Both the position numbers and the translations under genes were made by a program. Below the pieces are notes generated by a model, which saw only the letters and a program-made list of their open reading frames with translations, was not told the DNA's origin and did not search any database. DNA of 14,373 bases from Clostridiales bacterium (lineage in GTDB: Bacteria > Bacillota > Clostridia > Oscillospirales > Acutalibacteraceae), in the NCBI GenBank assembly GCA_019421725.1, contig JAHZES010000005.1:1-14373 (forward strand), written 5' to 3'. Shown here piece by piece: positions 1 to 6,659 of the stretch (the stretch's first letter is position 1; each line of letters opens with the position of its first letter).

Positions 1-306
1 CGGCAGGGCAGCGGAGAGAATTTTTTCTTTGACGAGCTGCGTGTGCTGGCGAGGATGGAAAACGAAAAAAGCGAAAATCTGATGCCGTTTCTTGCTTCGC
101 TGAGCCGTGAGACGCTTGCTACCGACGTGTATTTGATTACGGCGTACTGGGACGACGAAATGGCTGAATTTGCGCGAGGACAGGCCTTTGCGGACGTTCA
201 GGTGCATTTTATTTTGACGCGTCCGTTAGACGGCGCTGAGCTGCCGGGGGACTGCAGCATTTCTTACTTTTTGCCTGTGCGCGGCGGAGAGGGGGAGACC
301 GCATGA
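1..306 (+). CDS. DUF58-like protein, C-terminal end (5' truncated by window edge)
   Basis: The frame is open from base 1 to a TGA at 304-306, giving 101 visible residues with no start; the gene begins upstream of the window. The visible part reads like the end of a von Willebrand A-like fold: a hydrophobic strand (VYLITAYWDDEM), an acidic helix and a second strand (VQVHFIL). This matches the last strands of DUF58 proteins, which usually sit beside a MoxR ATPase and a multi-spanning membrane protein. The next gene is such a membrane protein and overlaps it by four bases (ATGA), so the two are probably translationally coupled. The family call rests on fold pattern and neighbour only; no diagnostic DUF58 motif is visible. 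DUF58 proteins have no well-defined biochemical role, so none is assigned. Confidence 0.5.
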   Translation, partial: RQGSGENFFFDELRVLARMENEKSENLMPFLASLSRETLATDVYLITAYWDDEMAEFARGQAFADVQVHFILTRPLDGAELPGDCSISYFLPVRGGEGETA

Positions 307-1685
307 GCCGAAAATTGCGTGGTCTGCTGAACTTCTGTGCGGTGCTTTTTCTTCCGCTGGCACTGCTGCCGCTGCTGGTGATATATCACGCAGCGACGAC
401 CGGCCTGACCTTTGGTGCAGTGGCGCCGATGCCGGCAGCAACGCTCTTTTTGCAGCTTCTGGTTTGTGAGGTTTGCGGTTTCGCAGGGAGGTATGGCGGC
501 CTGGCAATGGATAAATGGGGATTTTCCTCGGTGCTGCGCCGCATTTTGGCCGTTCCGGCGGGCGTTGTGCTGGCAGCGGGAATTTATGCTCTGTTTGCAT
601 GGAAAAATTCGTTGGCGGCGCCGGGCATAGCCGTTTTGGGCGCTGCGGCATTCTGGGTGGTCGGTGGTCTGCGGTTTTTCAGCTATGGGGAGATCCTTTC
701 GCTCCGCGTGTTTGTTGGTTACCTGACGGAATATGCGATCGTTCTGACCGTAATGGAATTGTTTCAGGTGAATCCCGTGGGGGCGACACCGTTTGCCGCG
801 GCGTTATTTCTGGCCCTGCTGCTGGTGCTGTTCGGCTCCAATCAGGCCGGGATCGATTTTATGATGGAGCGCCGCCACCATCGGTTTGAATCGCTGCCCC
901 AGAAGATCCGCAGCTACAACGTACATCTTTTTGCGGCCACGGCTGCGGTGCTGTTGGCGCTGCTGCTGCTTTACCGGCCAATTTCGTGGCTGCTTGCCTC
1001 GGTGGGAAACGGACTTTTCGCCGTGCTGAAATGGCTGGTCAGCCGGCTGCCGAAGGGGGAATCCACGCCGGTCTCTTCGCAGGGATCCGGGCAGGCGCAA
1101 TCGCCGCAGGAGGCCATGGGTCAGCTGGAGCAGGGAGAAAGCAGTCCATTCTGGACATATTTCGGCGTTGCCGTTGCGGTCGGTTTTGTTTTTCTGCTCT
1201 ATTATTACCGTTATGAAATTTATCAGGGTCTGCGGTCAGCCTGGCGGACGGTTGTGGAGTTCTTCCGGAAAATACTTTGGGGCGGCAGGCAGAAGGCAGA
1301 CTGCGATGAGAACGAGTATTATACGGAAGAGGATGAAAAGATTGAGTCGGGCGAAAACGACGTGCAGCAGGAGATATCTGTCGCAGACCGCAGAAGATGG
1401 AAGCGCGCCTGCCGTAGATTCGCTGCAGAGAAGGACTCTGCACAGGCGCTGCGCACCGGCTATCGGTTGATCTTGCAGGGGATCGCGCTGCACGGGGTTC
1501 CCGTGACCGTCAGCAATACCACGCTTGAAATTTGTCGGAACACGCTTGCAGAAGGTCTGCCGCCGATCGACAAATGTACAGACGGCTACAACAGGCTTCG
1601 TTATGGAGAACGGGAATTTGACCTTGGTTCGATGGAGGATATCCGCGCCGCTCTGGCGGAAATTTTGAGGTACCGGAAAAGTTAA
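303..1685 (+). CDS. Polytopic membrane protein with DUF4129-like C-terminal domain
   Basis: A 460-residue membrane protein of unknown function. About seven hydrophobic segments are visible, near residues 8-30, 36-60, 80-100, 106-124, 138-153, 160-178 and 208-224. A Ser/Gln/Gly-rich linker follows (about 250-282), then one more membrane segment (285-301), an acidic stretch (about 324-350) and a soluble helical tail (about 358-458). The tail, with RRRWKRACRRFAAEKDSAQA and a later TLEICRNTL segment, resembles the DUF4129 tail found next to or fused to transglutaminase-like membrane proteins in DUF58/MoxR clusters. No transglutaminase Cys-His-Asp triad is seen. The ATG at 303 overlaps the upstream stop (ATGA). 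The gene ends 15 bp before the convergent Sir2 gene with no clear terminator between. Reading as a real gene is secure; the family name is moderate. Confidence 0.65.
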   Translation: MSRKLRGLLNFCAVLFLPLALLPLLVIYHAATTGLTFGAVAPMPAATLFLQLLVCEVCGFAGRYGGLAMDKWGFSSVLRRILAVPAGVVLAAGIYALFAWKNSLAAPGIAVLGAAAFWVVGGLRFFSYGEILSLRVFVGYLTEYAIVLTVMELFQVNPVGATPFAAALFLALLLVLFGSNQAGIDFMMERRHHRFESLPQKIRSYNVHLFAATAAVLLALLLLYRPISWLLASVGNGLFAVLKWLVSRLPKGESTPVSSQGSGQAQSPQEAMGQLEQGESSPFWTYFGVAVAVGFVFLLYYYRYEIYQGLRSAWRTVVEFFRKILWGGRQKADCDENEYYTEEDEKIESGENDVQQEISVADRRRWKRACRRFAAEKDSAQALRTGYRLILQGIALHGVPVTVSNTTLEICRNTLAEGLPPIDKCTDGYNRLRYGEREFDLGSMEDIRAALAEILRYRKS

Positions 1686-1700
1686 GGAGGCCTCTCAGGC

Positions 1701-2429
1701 TCAGACATGGATCTGTGTCAGCGTTTCTCCGACGCTTCCGCGGATGAGCAGGTCGGCGGTTTCGTCAATCTGCGTAGCGGTGCGGTTGATCTGGACCAGA
1801 TGGTCGCCGCCAAAATAGCGCAGCAGACCGGCCGCGGGGTAAACGGTAAGGCTTGTACCGGCAACGATCATCAGCTGTGCGTGGGCAATGGCCTCTACCG
1901 CTCCGGCGACGGTTGATTCGTCTAGGCCTTCCTCGTACAAAACGACGTCCGGTTTGATCAGTCCCCCGCAGCTGCAAAGTGGGAGTCCGTTCCCGTGCTT
2001 GATGAAATCAGCGCGGTAAGCCTTCCCGCATTTTGTGCAGAAATTGCGCAAAACAGAGCCGTGCAGCTCAAAAACGGTTTGACTGCCGGCCTTTTGGTGA
2101 AGACCGTCGATATTTTGAGTTATTACTGCGATTTGCTTGCCGTGCTGTTCCAGCTCGGCAAGTTTTTTGTGCGCGGCGTTGGGTTCTGCAGTTAGGCAGA
2201 GCATCTTCTCGCGATAAAACCGGTAAAACTCCTGCGGGTTCCGCAGAAAGAAGGAGTGGCTTAAAATTTCCTCCGGAGGGAAACGAAAATGCTGGCGGTA
2301 GAGACCGTCCTGACTGCGGAAATCCGGAATCCCGCTTTCGGTGGAAACACCGGCGCCGCCGAAGAATACGATCCGACGGCTTTCGTCGATCCATTTCTGA
2401 AGCAAAGCGATCGATTCGTTTGTGTTCAT
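1701..2429 (-). CDS. cobB: Sir2-family NAD-dependent protein deacylase (sirtuin)
   Basis: Sirtuins remove acetyl or other acyl groups from protein lysines, consuming NAD+ and giving nicotinamide and O-acyl-ADP-ribose. In the numbering of the longest frame (start 2438), the NAD-binding GAGVSTESGIPDFRS is at 28-42, TQNIDGLH at 107-114, catalytic His in ELHGS at 126, and Zn ligands at Cys134, Cys137, Cys155 and Cys157. KPDVVLYEE (162-170) and GTSLTVYPA complete the Rossmann core. The sequence resembles the Thermotoga-type (class U) bacterial sirtuins. It lacks the Tyr/Arg pair expected of SIRT5-like desuccinylases, so deacetylase activity is more likely. Start choice: ATG 2429 has an AAGGA 8 nt upstream, while ATG 2438 directly follows AAGG with no spacing, so I prefer 2429 (242 aa). 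It stands alone on its strand. cobB is used as the common bacterial symbol. Confidence 0.93.
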   Translation of the reverse strand: MNTNESIALLQKWIDESRRIVFFGGAGVSTESGIPDFRSQDGLYRQHFRFPPEEILSHSFFLRNPQEFYRFYREKMLCLTAEPNAAHKKLAELEQHGKQIAVITQNIDGLHQKAGSQTVFELHGSVLRNFCTKCGKAYRADFIKHGNGLPLCSCGGLIKPDVVLYEEGLDESTVAGAVEAIAHAQLMIVAGTSLTVYPAAGLLRYFGGDHLVQINRTATQIDETADLLIRGSVGETLTQIHV

Positions 2430-2466
2430 ACTTCTCATCCTTTCCGGTAAAGCTTTCTTTATGGAT

Positions 2467-2495
2467 ATGATAGCACTTTTTGGGCGAAAATGAAA
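2467..2495 (-). promoter_or_regulatory. Candidate sigma-A promoter of the sirtuin gene
   Basis: On the minus strand an extended -10 (TGC then TATCAT, 2472 to 2467) lies 17 bp from a weak -35 (TTTCAT, 2495 to 2490). The predicted start near 2460 leaves about 30 nt to the ATG at 2429. The -35 is poor, so the call leans on the extended -10. Confidence 0.45.
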
Positions 2496-2522
2496 TTGTT
2501 ATTCCGGAAAAGAAATAAAAAT

Positions 2523-2545
2523 GTAATATAGCAGCCCAATATTAC
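2523..2545 (-). terminator. Weak AT-rich terminator-like hairpin after the small orphan gene
   Basis: The arms GTAATAT (2523-2529) and ATATTAC (2539-2545) are perfectly complementary with a 9-nt loop. On the minus strand the stem is followed by ATTTTTATTT. The stem includes the TAA stop of the orphan gene. Only A-T/G-C mixed 7 bp, so a weak terminator at best. Confidence 0.4.
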
Positions 2546-2871
2546 AAAACGGAAATCATGCTGTCACATTTGAGAGCGGAATTTGCGGATACGGAATGCA
2601 GCCGATTACGGTGGGATTTCACGTATTCGGCGGAATATTCGCCGGGTTCAGAAATGGTGCCGGTCGCACAGGGAGAGGCGATGTGCTCCAGTGCGGAATC
2701 AAGCGCGCGGTTGAGCGGCTTCTGCAAAAAGCGGCACATACAGTAGGTATCGTCAAAGCAGCCGTCGGCGGCTTCTTCTGAACAGGAAAGCCTACGCCAA
2801 AGCGAGGCGGCTTTTTTTTCGAGGGATCTGGTGCTTTTAGAGGATATTTCTGCGATTCTGACAGCGATCAT
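2542..2871 (-). CDS. Small hypothetical protein with clustered cysteines (109 aa)
   Basis: I do not recognise this protein. The frame opens further upstream (to 2994), but the ATG at 2871 has an AAAGGATGG ribosome binding site about 7 nt upstream, so 2871 is the better start. The product is 109 residues, basic at the N-terminus (RSLEKKAASLWRRL, 15-28), with Cys at 30, 38, 44 and 46 (C-x7-C-x5-C-x-C) and two more Cys further on. No signal peptide or membrane segment is seen. The Cys spacing could suit metal binding or redox, but no named motif matches. It is monocistronic: an extended -10 element lies upstream and a weak hairpin ends it, with the sirtuin gene 112 bp downstream on the same strand. 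The strong ribosome binding site is the main reason to believe it; an overlapping open frame on the other strand is less well supported. Confidence 0.5.
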   Translation of the reverse strand: MIAVRIAEISSKSTRSLEKKAASLWRRLSCSEEAADGCFDDTYCMCRFLQKPLNRALDSALEHIASPCATGTISEPGEYSAEYVKSHRNRLHSVSANSALKCDSMISVL

Positions 2872-2949
2872 TTTAAACCATCCTTTCGTGTTTATGTGTG
2901 TTCCTTGCCTATAGAGAAGAAGTTTTGACCGTATTTTTCTTCCGGTTCT

Positions 2950-2976
2950 ATTATCGCAGAGTAAATATCCCAAAAA
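2950..2976 (-). promoter_or_regulatory. Possible extended -10 promoter of the small orphan gene
   Basis: Minus strand TGCGATAAT (2958 to 2950) fits an extended -10. The nearest -35-like hexamer (TTTTTG, 2976 to 2971) is weak and only 15 bp away. Predicted leader is about 70 nt. Confidence 0.3.
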
Positions 2977-2992
2977 CCGTACTTTTATCGAC

Positions 2993-3033
2993 AAAAGGCT
3001 CCTTTCCGCACAGATTGCGAAAAGGAGCCTTTT
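2993..3033. terminator. Bidirectional Rho-independent terminator ending the liv operon
   Basis: The arms AAAAGGCTCCTTT (2993-3005) and AAAGGAGCCTTTT (3021-3033) form a perfect 13-bp stem. Within it CGCA (3007-3010) and TGCG (3016-3019) can add four more pairs. It begins 12 nt after the livF stop codon. U-tracts are present in both directions (TTTTT on +, TTTT on -), so it would also block plus-strand transcription entering the operon antisense. Confidence 0.9.
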
Positions 3034-3045
3034 TCGATTAAAAAA

Positions 3046-3747
3046 TCAGCCGCCGAGATACGCTTTGCGTACCTCGTCATTTTCCAACAACTCGTTGGCG
3101 GGGGCGGAAAGGACAATGCGGCCGGTTTCCAGAACATAGCCGCGGTCAGCGATGGAAAGCGCCATCTGGGCGTTCTGTTCCACGAGCAGGATCGTTGTAC
3201 CCTGCTCGTGCAGGCGCTGTATAATTTCAAAAATCTGTTCTACGAGCAGCGGAGCAAGTCCCATAGAGGGCTCGTCGAGCATCAGCAGCTTTGGATGGCT
3301 CATCAGCGCGCGGCCCATGGCCAGCATTTGCTGTTCTCCGCCGGAGAGTGTTCCGGCGGTCTGGCGCCGTCGCTCCTTCAGCCGCGGAAACAGGTCGTAA
3401 ACATGCGCAAGATCCGGCGCGACTTCACTTTTTTTGCGGGTGTAACCGCCCATTTCCAGGTTTTCCTCCACGGTAAGCTGTGTGAAAACGCGGCGGCCTT
3501 CCGGAACCTGTGCCAATCCCTTTAACACGATTTTATGCGGTGCGACGGATTGAATAGGCTCGTTCAAAAAAGAAATGGTGCCGGTCTTGGGGCGCAAAAG
3601 ACCCGAAACCGTTTTTAAAATAGTGGATTTCCCGGCGCCGTTTGCCCCGATCAGCGAAACGATCTCACCCTGATTCACTTCAAAGGAAATATCTTTGATT
3701 GCATGAATATTACCATAATAAACGTTTAATTGATCAATTTTAAGCAT
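3046..3747 (-). CDS. livF: Branched-chain amino acid ABC transporter, ATP-binding subunit LivF
   Basis: One of two cytoplasmic ATPases of a LIV-type (HAAT family) amino acid importer; ATP binding and hydrolysis drive the LivHM channel. The 233-residue product shows Walker A GANGAGKST at 34-42, signature LSGGEQQ near 134-140, Walker B LLMLDEPSMG with the D-loop following, and LLVEQN in place of the H-loop His. That Gln is usual in LivF proteins, so it is not a defect. The frame can be extended 21 codons upstream to 3810, but ATG 3747 gives the normal family length, begins at the conserved MLKIDQLNVYYG, and has GGTGA 6 nt upstream. It overlaps the end of livG by 8 bp (3740-3747), which suggests translational coupling. 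It is the last gene of the operon, with a terminator 12 nt after the stop. Confidence 0.95.
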   Translation of the reverse strand: MLKIDQLNVYYGNIHAIKDISFEVNQGEIVSLIGANGAGKSTILKTVSGLLRPKTGTISFLNEPIQSVAPHKIVLKGLAQVPEGRRVFTQLTVEENLEMGGYTRKKSEVAPDLAHVYDLFPRLKERRRQTAGTLSGGEQQMLAMGRALMSHPKLLMLDEPSMGLAPLLVEQIFEIIQRLHEQGTTILLVEQNAQMALSIADRGYVLETGRIVLSAPANELLENDEVRKAYLGG

Positions 3748-4579
3748 TCGGCTCACCGTCCTTTTTGCCAAGATATGCTTCGATGACGGCCGGATTGTGC
3801 GAAATTTCATCCGGCGTTCCGCGCGCGATGATTCGCCCGTAATTCAGAACCGCGATCCCTTCGCAGATCCCCATGACAAGGTTCATGTCGTGCTCGATCA
3901 GCATAATCGCAATTTCAAATGTGTCGCGAATTTTGCGGATATTATCCATCAACTCGGCGGTTTCGCTCGGGTTCATGCCCGCGGCGGGTTCGTCAAGCAG
4001 CAGCAGGCTTGGGTTGGTGGCCAGCGCGCGGACGATCTCCAAACGGCGCTGTGCGCCGTAGGGAAGGCTGCCGGCCTGCGCATAGCGGAGATCCTGCATA
4101 TCAAAAATGGAAAGAAGCTCGGCGGCGCGTTCTTTGGCGATTCGCTCGGCGCGCCAATAGTCCGGCAGCCGCAGCAGCGCGGAGGGAAGGCGGTAGTCCA
4201 TTTCGTGGTGCAGCCCGATCAAAACATTTTCTTCCACTGTCAGGTTTTTAAACAGGCGGATGTTTTGAAACGTGCGCGCGATTCCGGCACGGTTAATTTG
4301 CTGTGTGTTCATACCGGCCGTGTCTTTTCCGTCCAGCAGAATGGTGCCGCGGGTCGGATGATACACTTTGGTAAGCAGATTGAAAACCGTTGTTTTTCCG
4401 GCGCCGTTCGGACCGATCAGACCGTCGATTTCGGTGCGGCCAATGGTCAGGTTAAAGTCGTCCACAGCGGTCAGTCCGCCAAAATCGATGCCCAGACGGC
4501 GTACCTCCAGAATCGGTGTTTTGTCTGAATCGCGCTCCGGCAGCATTCCGGGGCTGGGGATCGGAACCATTTTACTCAT
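3740..4579 (-). CDS. livG: Branched-chain amino acid ABC transporter, ATP-binding subunit LivG
   Basis: The second ATPase of the importer. The 279-residue protein has Walker A GPNGAGKTT at 56-64, Q-loop RTFQNIRLF, the LivG-type signature LPYGAQRRLE, Walker B LLLLDEPAAGMNP and an H-loop LIEHDM. The C-terminal segment (GTPDEISHNPAVIEAYLG) is typical of LivG. It is about 20 residues longer than usual at the N-terminus (MSKMVPIPSPGM and beyond), but the start is supported by an AGGAGG site 8 nt upstream of ATG 4579. That ATG lies 8 bp inside the end of livM, and the stop lies 8 bp inside livF, so livM, livG and livF form an overlapping, probably coupled set. Substrate cannot be read from the ATPase. 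Confidence 0.95.
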   Translation of the reverse strand: MSKMVPIPSPGMLPERDSDKTPILEVRRLGIDFGGLTAVDDFNLTIGRTEIDGLIGPNGAGKTTVFNLLTKVYHPTRGTILLDGKDTAGMNTQQINRAGIARTFQNIRLFKNLTVEENVLIGLHHEMDYRLPSALLRLPDYWRAERIAKERAAELLSIFDMQDLRYAQAGSLPYGAQRRLEIVRALATNPSLLLLDEPAAGMNPSETAELMDNIRKIRDTFEIAIMLIEHDMNLVMGICEGIAVLNYGRIIARGTPDEISHNPAVIEAYLGKKDGEPNA

Positions 4580-5612
4580 TTGCGGAACCTCCTTCCGGAT
4601 TTTCCGGTTTGCAGGGCGTTTTCTTTTTTGCCGGTTTCCAGTTGATCAGCTTTTCCAGCAGGTGGCTCAGGGAAAAATCATACATTCCCATCAAGCCAGA
4701 CGGTTTAAAGATCATAACGATAATTAACAGCAGAGAATAAATGATCATGCGGTATTTGCTGAAGCTTTGCAGTATCAGCGGCAAAGCGGTAAGCACGGTT
4801 GCGGCAATGATGGAGCCGGACATGGAGCCCATGCCGCCGAGCACGACCATGACAAGAATGTTGATGGATTGCATGAAGTCAAACGTTCCGGGAACGAGAA
4901 GCCCCTGGTTTCCGGCGTAAAGCGCGCCGGCGATCCCGGCAAAGAAAGCGGAAAATGCAAACGCCATTACCTTATAATAGGTCGTATTGATTCCGCAGGC
5001 CTCGGCGGCGATCTCGTTTTCACGGATGGAAAGGATCGCACGGCCGTGCCGGGAATGCATCAAGGCGTGAATGGCAAAGCAGGTGATAATGACACAGAGA
5101 AAAACGACAAGAAAGCCGGTGTTTTTTGCGAATTTCGGAATATCCGAAAGACCGGGCGTGCCGCCGGTGACGCTCGGAAGATTAATGATGATCACACGGA
5201 TGATCTCGCCAAAGCCAAGAGTGATAATCGCCAGATAGTCTCCCTTGAGCCGCAGTGCGGGAATACCGATAATAACGCCGAAAACGGCAGCGACGATGCC
5301 GGCAATCACCAGACCCAGAATGACTGCGAGCGGACGGGGAAGGGTACAGCTTTTCCAGAAAATTGCGCCGGCATATGCGCCGACAGCCATAAATCCGGCA
5401 TGCCCCAGCGGCAGCTGCCCCAGGTAACCGGTCACGACGTTCAGGGAAACCGCCAGAATAATATAAATGCCGATTTGCAGAATGATCGAGCTTTGTGCGC
5501 GGCTGACCGCGCCGGATGTAATTATCGTGTTGCCGACCAGAAGGAATGCGGCCAACAGAAGCGTGTTGATCGCGTAACGAGCCGGCATGGGGATTTTTTT
5601 AACTTTATCCAT
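4572..5612 (-). CDS. livM: Branched-chain amino acid ABC transporter, permease LivM
   Basis: One of two membrane permease subunits. The 346-residue protein has a basic N-terminus, about nine hydrophobic segments, and family-typical blocks: SLNVVTGYLGQLPLGHAGF in the second/third helix, GFGEIIRVIIINL, and LVMVVLGGMGSMSGSIIAA near the C-terminus, which contacts the ATPases. The tail is charged and Lys/Pro-rich. The gene starts 37 nt after livH and overlaps livG by 8 bp. The start at 5612 is the likeliest, but its ribosome binding site (AAAGG) is 14 nt away, so translation may depend partly on coupling to livH. An alternative Met nine codons in lacks any site. Confidence 0.93.
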   Translation of the reverse strand: MDKVKKIPMPARYAINTLLLAAFLLVGNTIITSGAVSRAQSSIILQIGIYIILAVSLNVVTGYLGQLPLGHAGFMAVGAYAGAIFWKSCTLPRPLAVILGLVIAGIVAAVFGVIIGIPALRLKGDYLAIITLGFGEIIRVIIINLPSVTGGTPGLSDIPKFAKNTGFLVVFLCVIITCFAIHALMHSRHGRAILSIRENEIAAEACGINTTYYKVMAFAFSAFFAGIAGALYAGNQGLLVPGTFDFMQSINILVMVVLGGMGSMSGSIIAATVLTALPLILQSFSKYRMIIYSLLLIIVMIFKPSGLMGMYDFSLSHLLEKLINWKPAKKKTPCKPENPEGGSANE

Positions 5613-5649
5613 CGGTTTGGATCACGCCTTTCCAAAAAGATTGCAGCCG

Positions 5650-6528
5650 TTACACTTTTTCAGACATGCTCCTGCCCATAAATCCGGTCGGGCGGAAGAG
5701 CAGCACAACAATTAAAATGGCAAACACAATGCCGTCGGCCCATTCGGAAAGGCCAAGCGAGGTAACGAGCACTTCTGCCAGACCGATGGCAAAACCGCCG
5801 ATCATGGCGCCGGGAATGGAACCGATTCCGCCAAGGACTGCGGCAACAAACGCCTTCAGTCCCAGCATGGAGCCAATAGTCGGCGTCAGCACGGGGTAAC
5901 GGCAGCAATAAAGAATAGAGCCGATTCCGGCAAGAACAGAGCCGACCGCAAAGGTGAATGAAACAGTGCGGTTTACGTTGATGCCCATCAGCTGCGCAGC
6001 GCTCATGTCCTCGGAAACCGCGCGCATCGCTTTGCCCATTCTGGTTTTCTGCACCAGCAGTGTGAGCAGGACCATCGAAATGATGGAAACGGCGATTGTA
6101 ACGATAGCGGTCACGCTGATCTGCGTGCTGCCAAGGGAAATGTTCTGTACCGTAATGATGCTGCTGCTTGGAAAGCTTTGCGCATTGGCGGAGAAAATAA
6201 GCTGCGCAAGGTTTTGCAGCAGCATGGAAACGCCGATTGCCGTAATCAGCAGGGAAATGCGCGGCGCAGAGCGCAGCGGCTTGTACGCAATTTTTTCAAT
6301 GACCATCGCCAGCACAGCGCAGCCGACAATTGCGGCAACGACGGCGATCGCAGGGCTGATGCCCGCGGTAATGATCAGCATGGCGATATAGCCGCCGACC
6401 ATGATAATGTCTCCGTGAGCAAAGTTCAAAAGCATGATGATGCCGTAAACCATGCTGTAGCCAAGGGCAACCAGCGCGTAAATCGAGCCGAGCTGCAAGC
6501 CGTTAATCAGCTGGGAAATAAACAGCAT
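5650..6528 (-). CDS. livH: Branched-chain amino acid ABC transporter, permease LivH
   Basis: The partner permease. From ATG 6528 the product is 292 residues, the normal size, beginning MLFISQLINGLQLGSIYALV, which is the classic LivH N-terminus. Other typical blocks are LNFAHGDIIMVGGYI, the region around MRAVSEDMSAAQLMGIN, and FVAAVLGGIGSIPGAMIGG, which forms the cytoplasmic coupling loop. The frame is open a further 32 codons upstream to 6624, but that extension is non-hydrophobic and runs through the intergenic hairpin, so I reject it; AAGGA lies 11 nt before ATG 6528. It follows livJ by 131 nt, the only sizable gap in the operon. Confidence 0.93.
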   Translation of the reverse strand: MLFISQLINGLQLGSIYALVALGYSMVYGIIMLLNFAHGDIIMVGGYIAMLIITAGISPAIAVVAAIVGCAVLAMVIEKIAYKPLRSAPRISLLITAIGVSMLLQNLAQLIFSANAQSFPSSSIITVQNISLGSTQISVTAIVTIAVSIISMVLLTLLVQKTRMGKAMRAVSEDMSAAQLMGINVNRTVSFTFAVGSVLAGIGSILYCCRYPVLTPTIGSMLGLKAFVAAVLGGIGSIPGAMIGGFAIGLAEVLVTSLGLSEWADGIVFAILIVVLLFRPTGFMGRSMSEKV

Positions 6529-6560
6529 AAAAGCACCCGTCCTTCCTTCTCTGAATTCAA

Positions 6561-6616
6561 CCTGTTTTATGAAAACGGGTACGGGGCTGCTGCAAATTAT
6601 GCAACAGCCCCGTACC
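6561..6616 (-). promoter_or_regulatory. Intercistronic hairpin between livJ and livH
   Basis: The arms GGTACGGGGCTG (6578-6589) and CAGCCCCGTACC (6605-6616) form a perfect 12-bp GC-rich stem, extended by TGC/GCA after one mismatch. Immediately after it on the mRNA, a second imperfect hairpin can form between CCCGTTTT and AAAACAGG (6561-6579). No long U-tract follows, so it is more likely a partial terminator or an mRNA 3'-end stabiliser than a full stop. Such an element would let livJ (the binding protein) outnumber the membrane subunits, as is usual for ABC importers. Confidence 0.7.
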
Positions 6617-6659
6617 GATCCCAAGCGGAAAATCTGACCTTTCAGTCCGGGAATTAAAT

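Noticed and set aside
1686..1700. Terminator between the membrane protein and the sirtuin gene
   Set aside because: Only the short palindrome GAGGCCTC is present, without a U-run. It is too short to call.
2925..2954. Plus-strand promoter-like pair TTGACC-18-TATTAT
   Set aside because: Transcription from it would meet the bidirectional terminator at 2993-3033 about 40 nt later and no open frame or RNA fold of note lies between. Probably chance in AT-rich DNA.
3748..3810. 21-codon N-terminal extension of LivF
   Set aside because: The extension lies inside livG coding sequence and gives a non-family N-terminus. ATG 3747 has a ribosome site and gives the normal 233-residue length.
4767..5681. 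Long plus-strand open frame (304 codons) opposite livM
   Set aside because: Its product is low in hydrophobic content and rich in Asn, Asp, Gly and His as expected from the complement of a membrane-protein gene, with no ribosome site. Similar frames opposite livG, livJ, lysR, ispE and the aminotransferase were dismissed for the same reason.
6529..6624. 32-codon N-terminal extension of LivH
   Set aside because: It runs through the livJ-livH hairpin and lacks family resemblance. The normal LivH start is at 6528.
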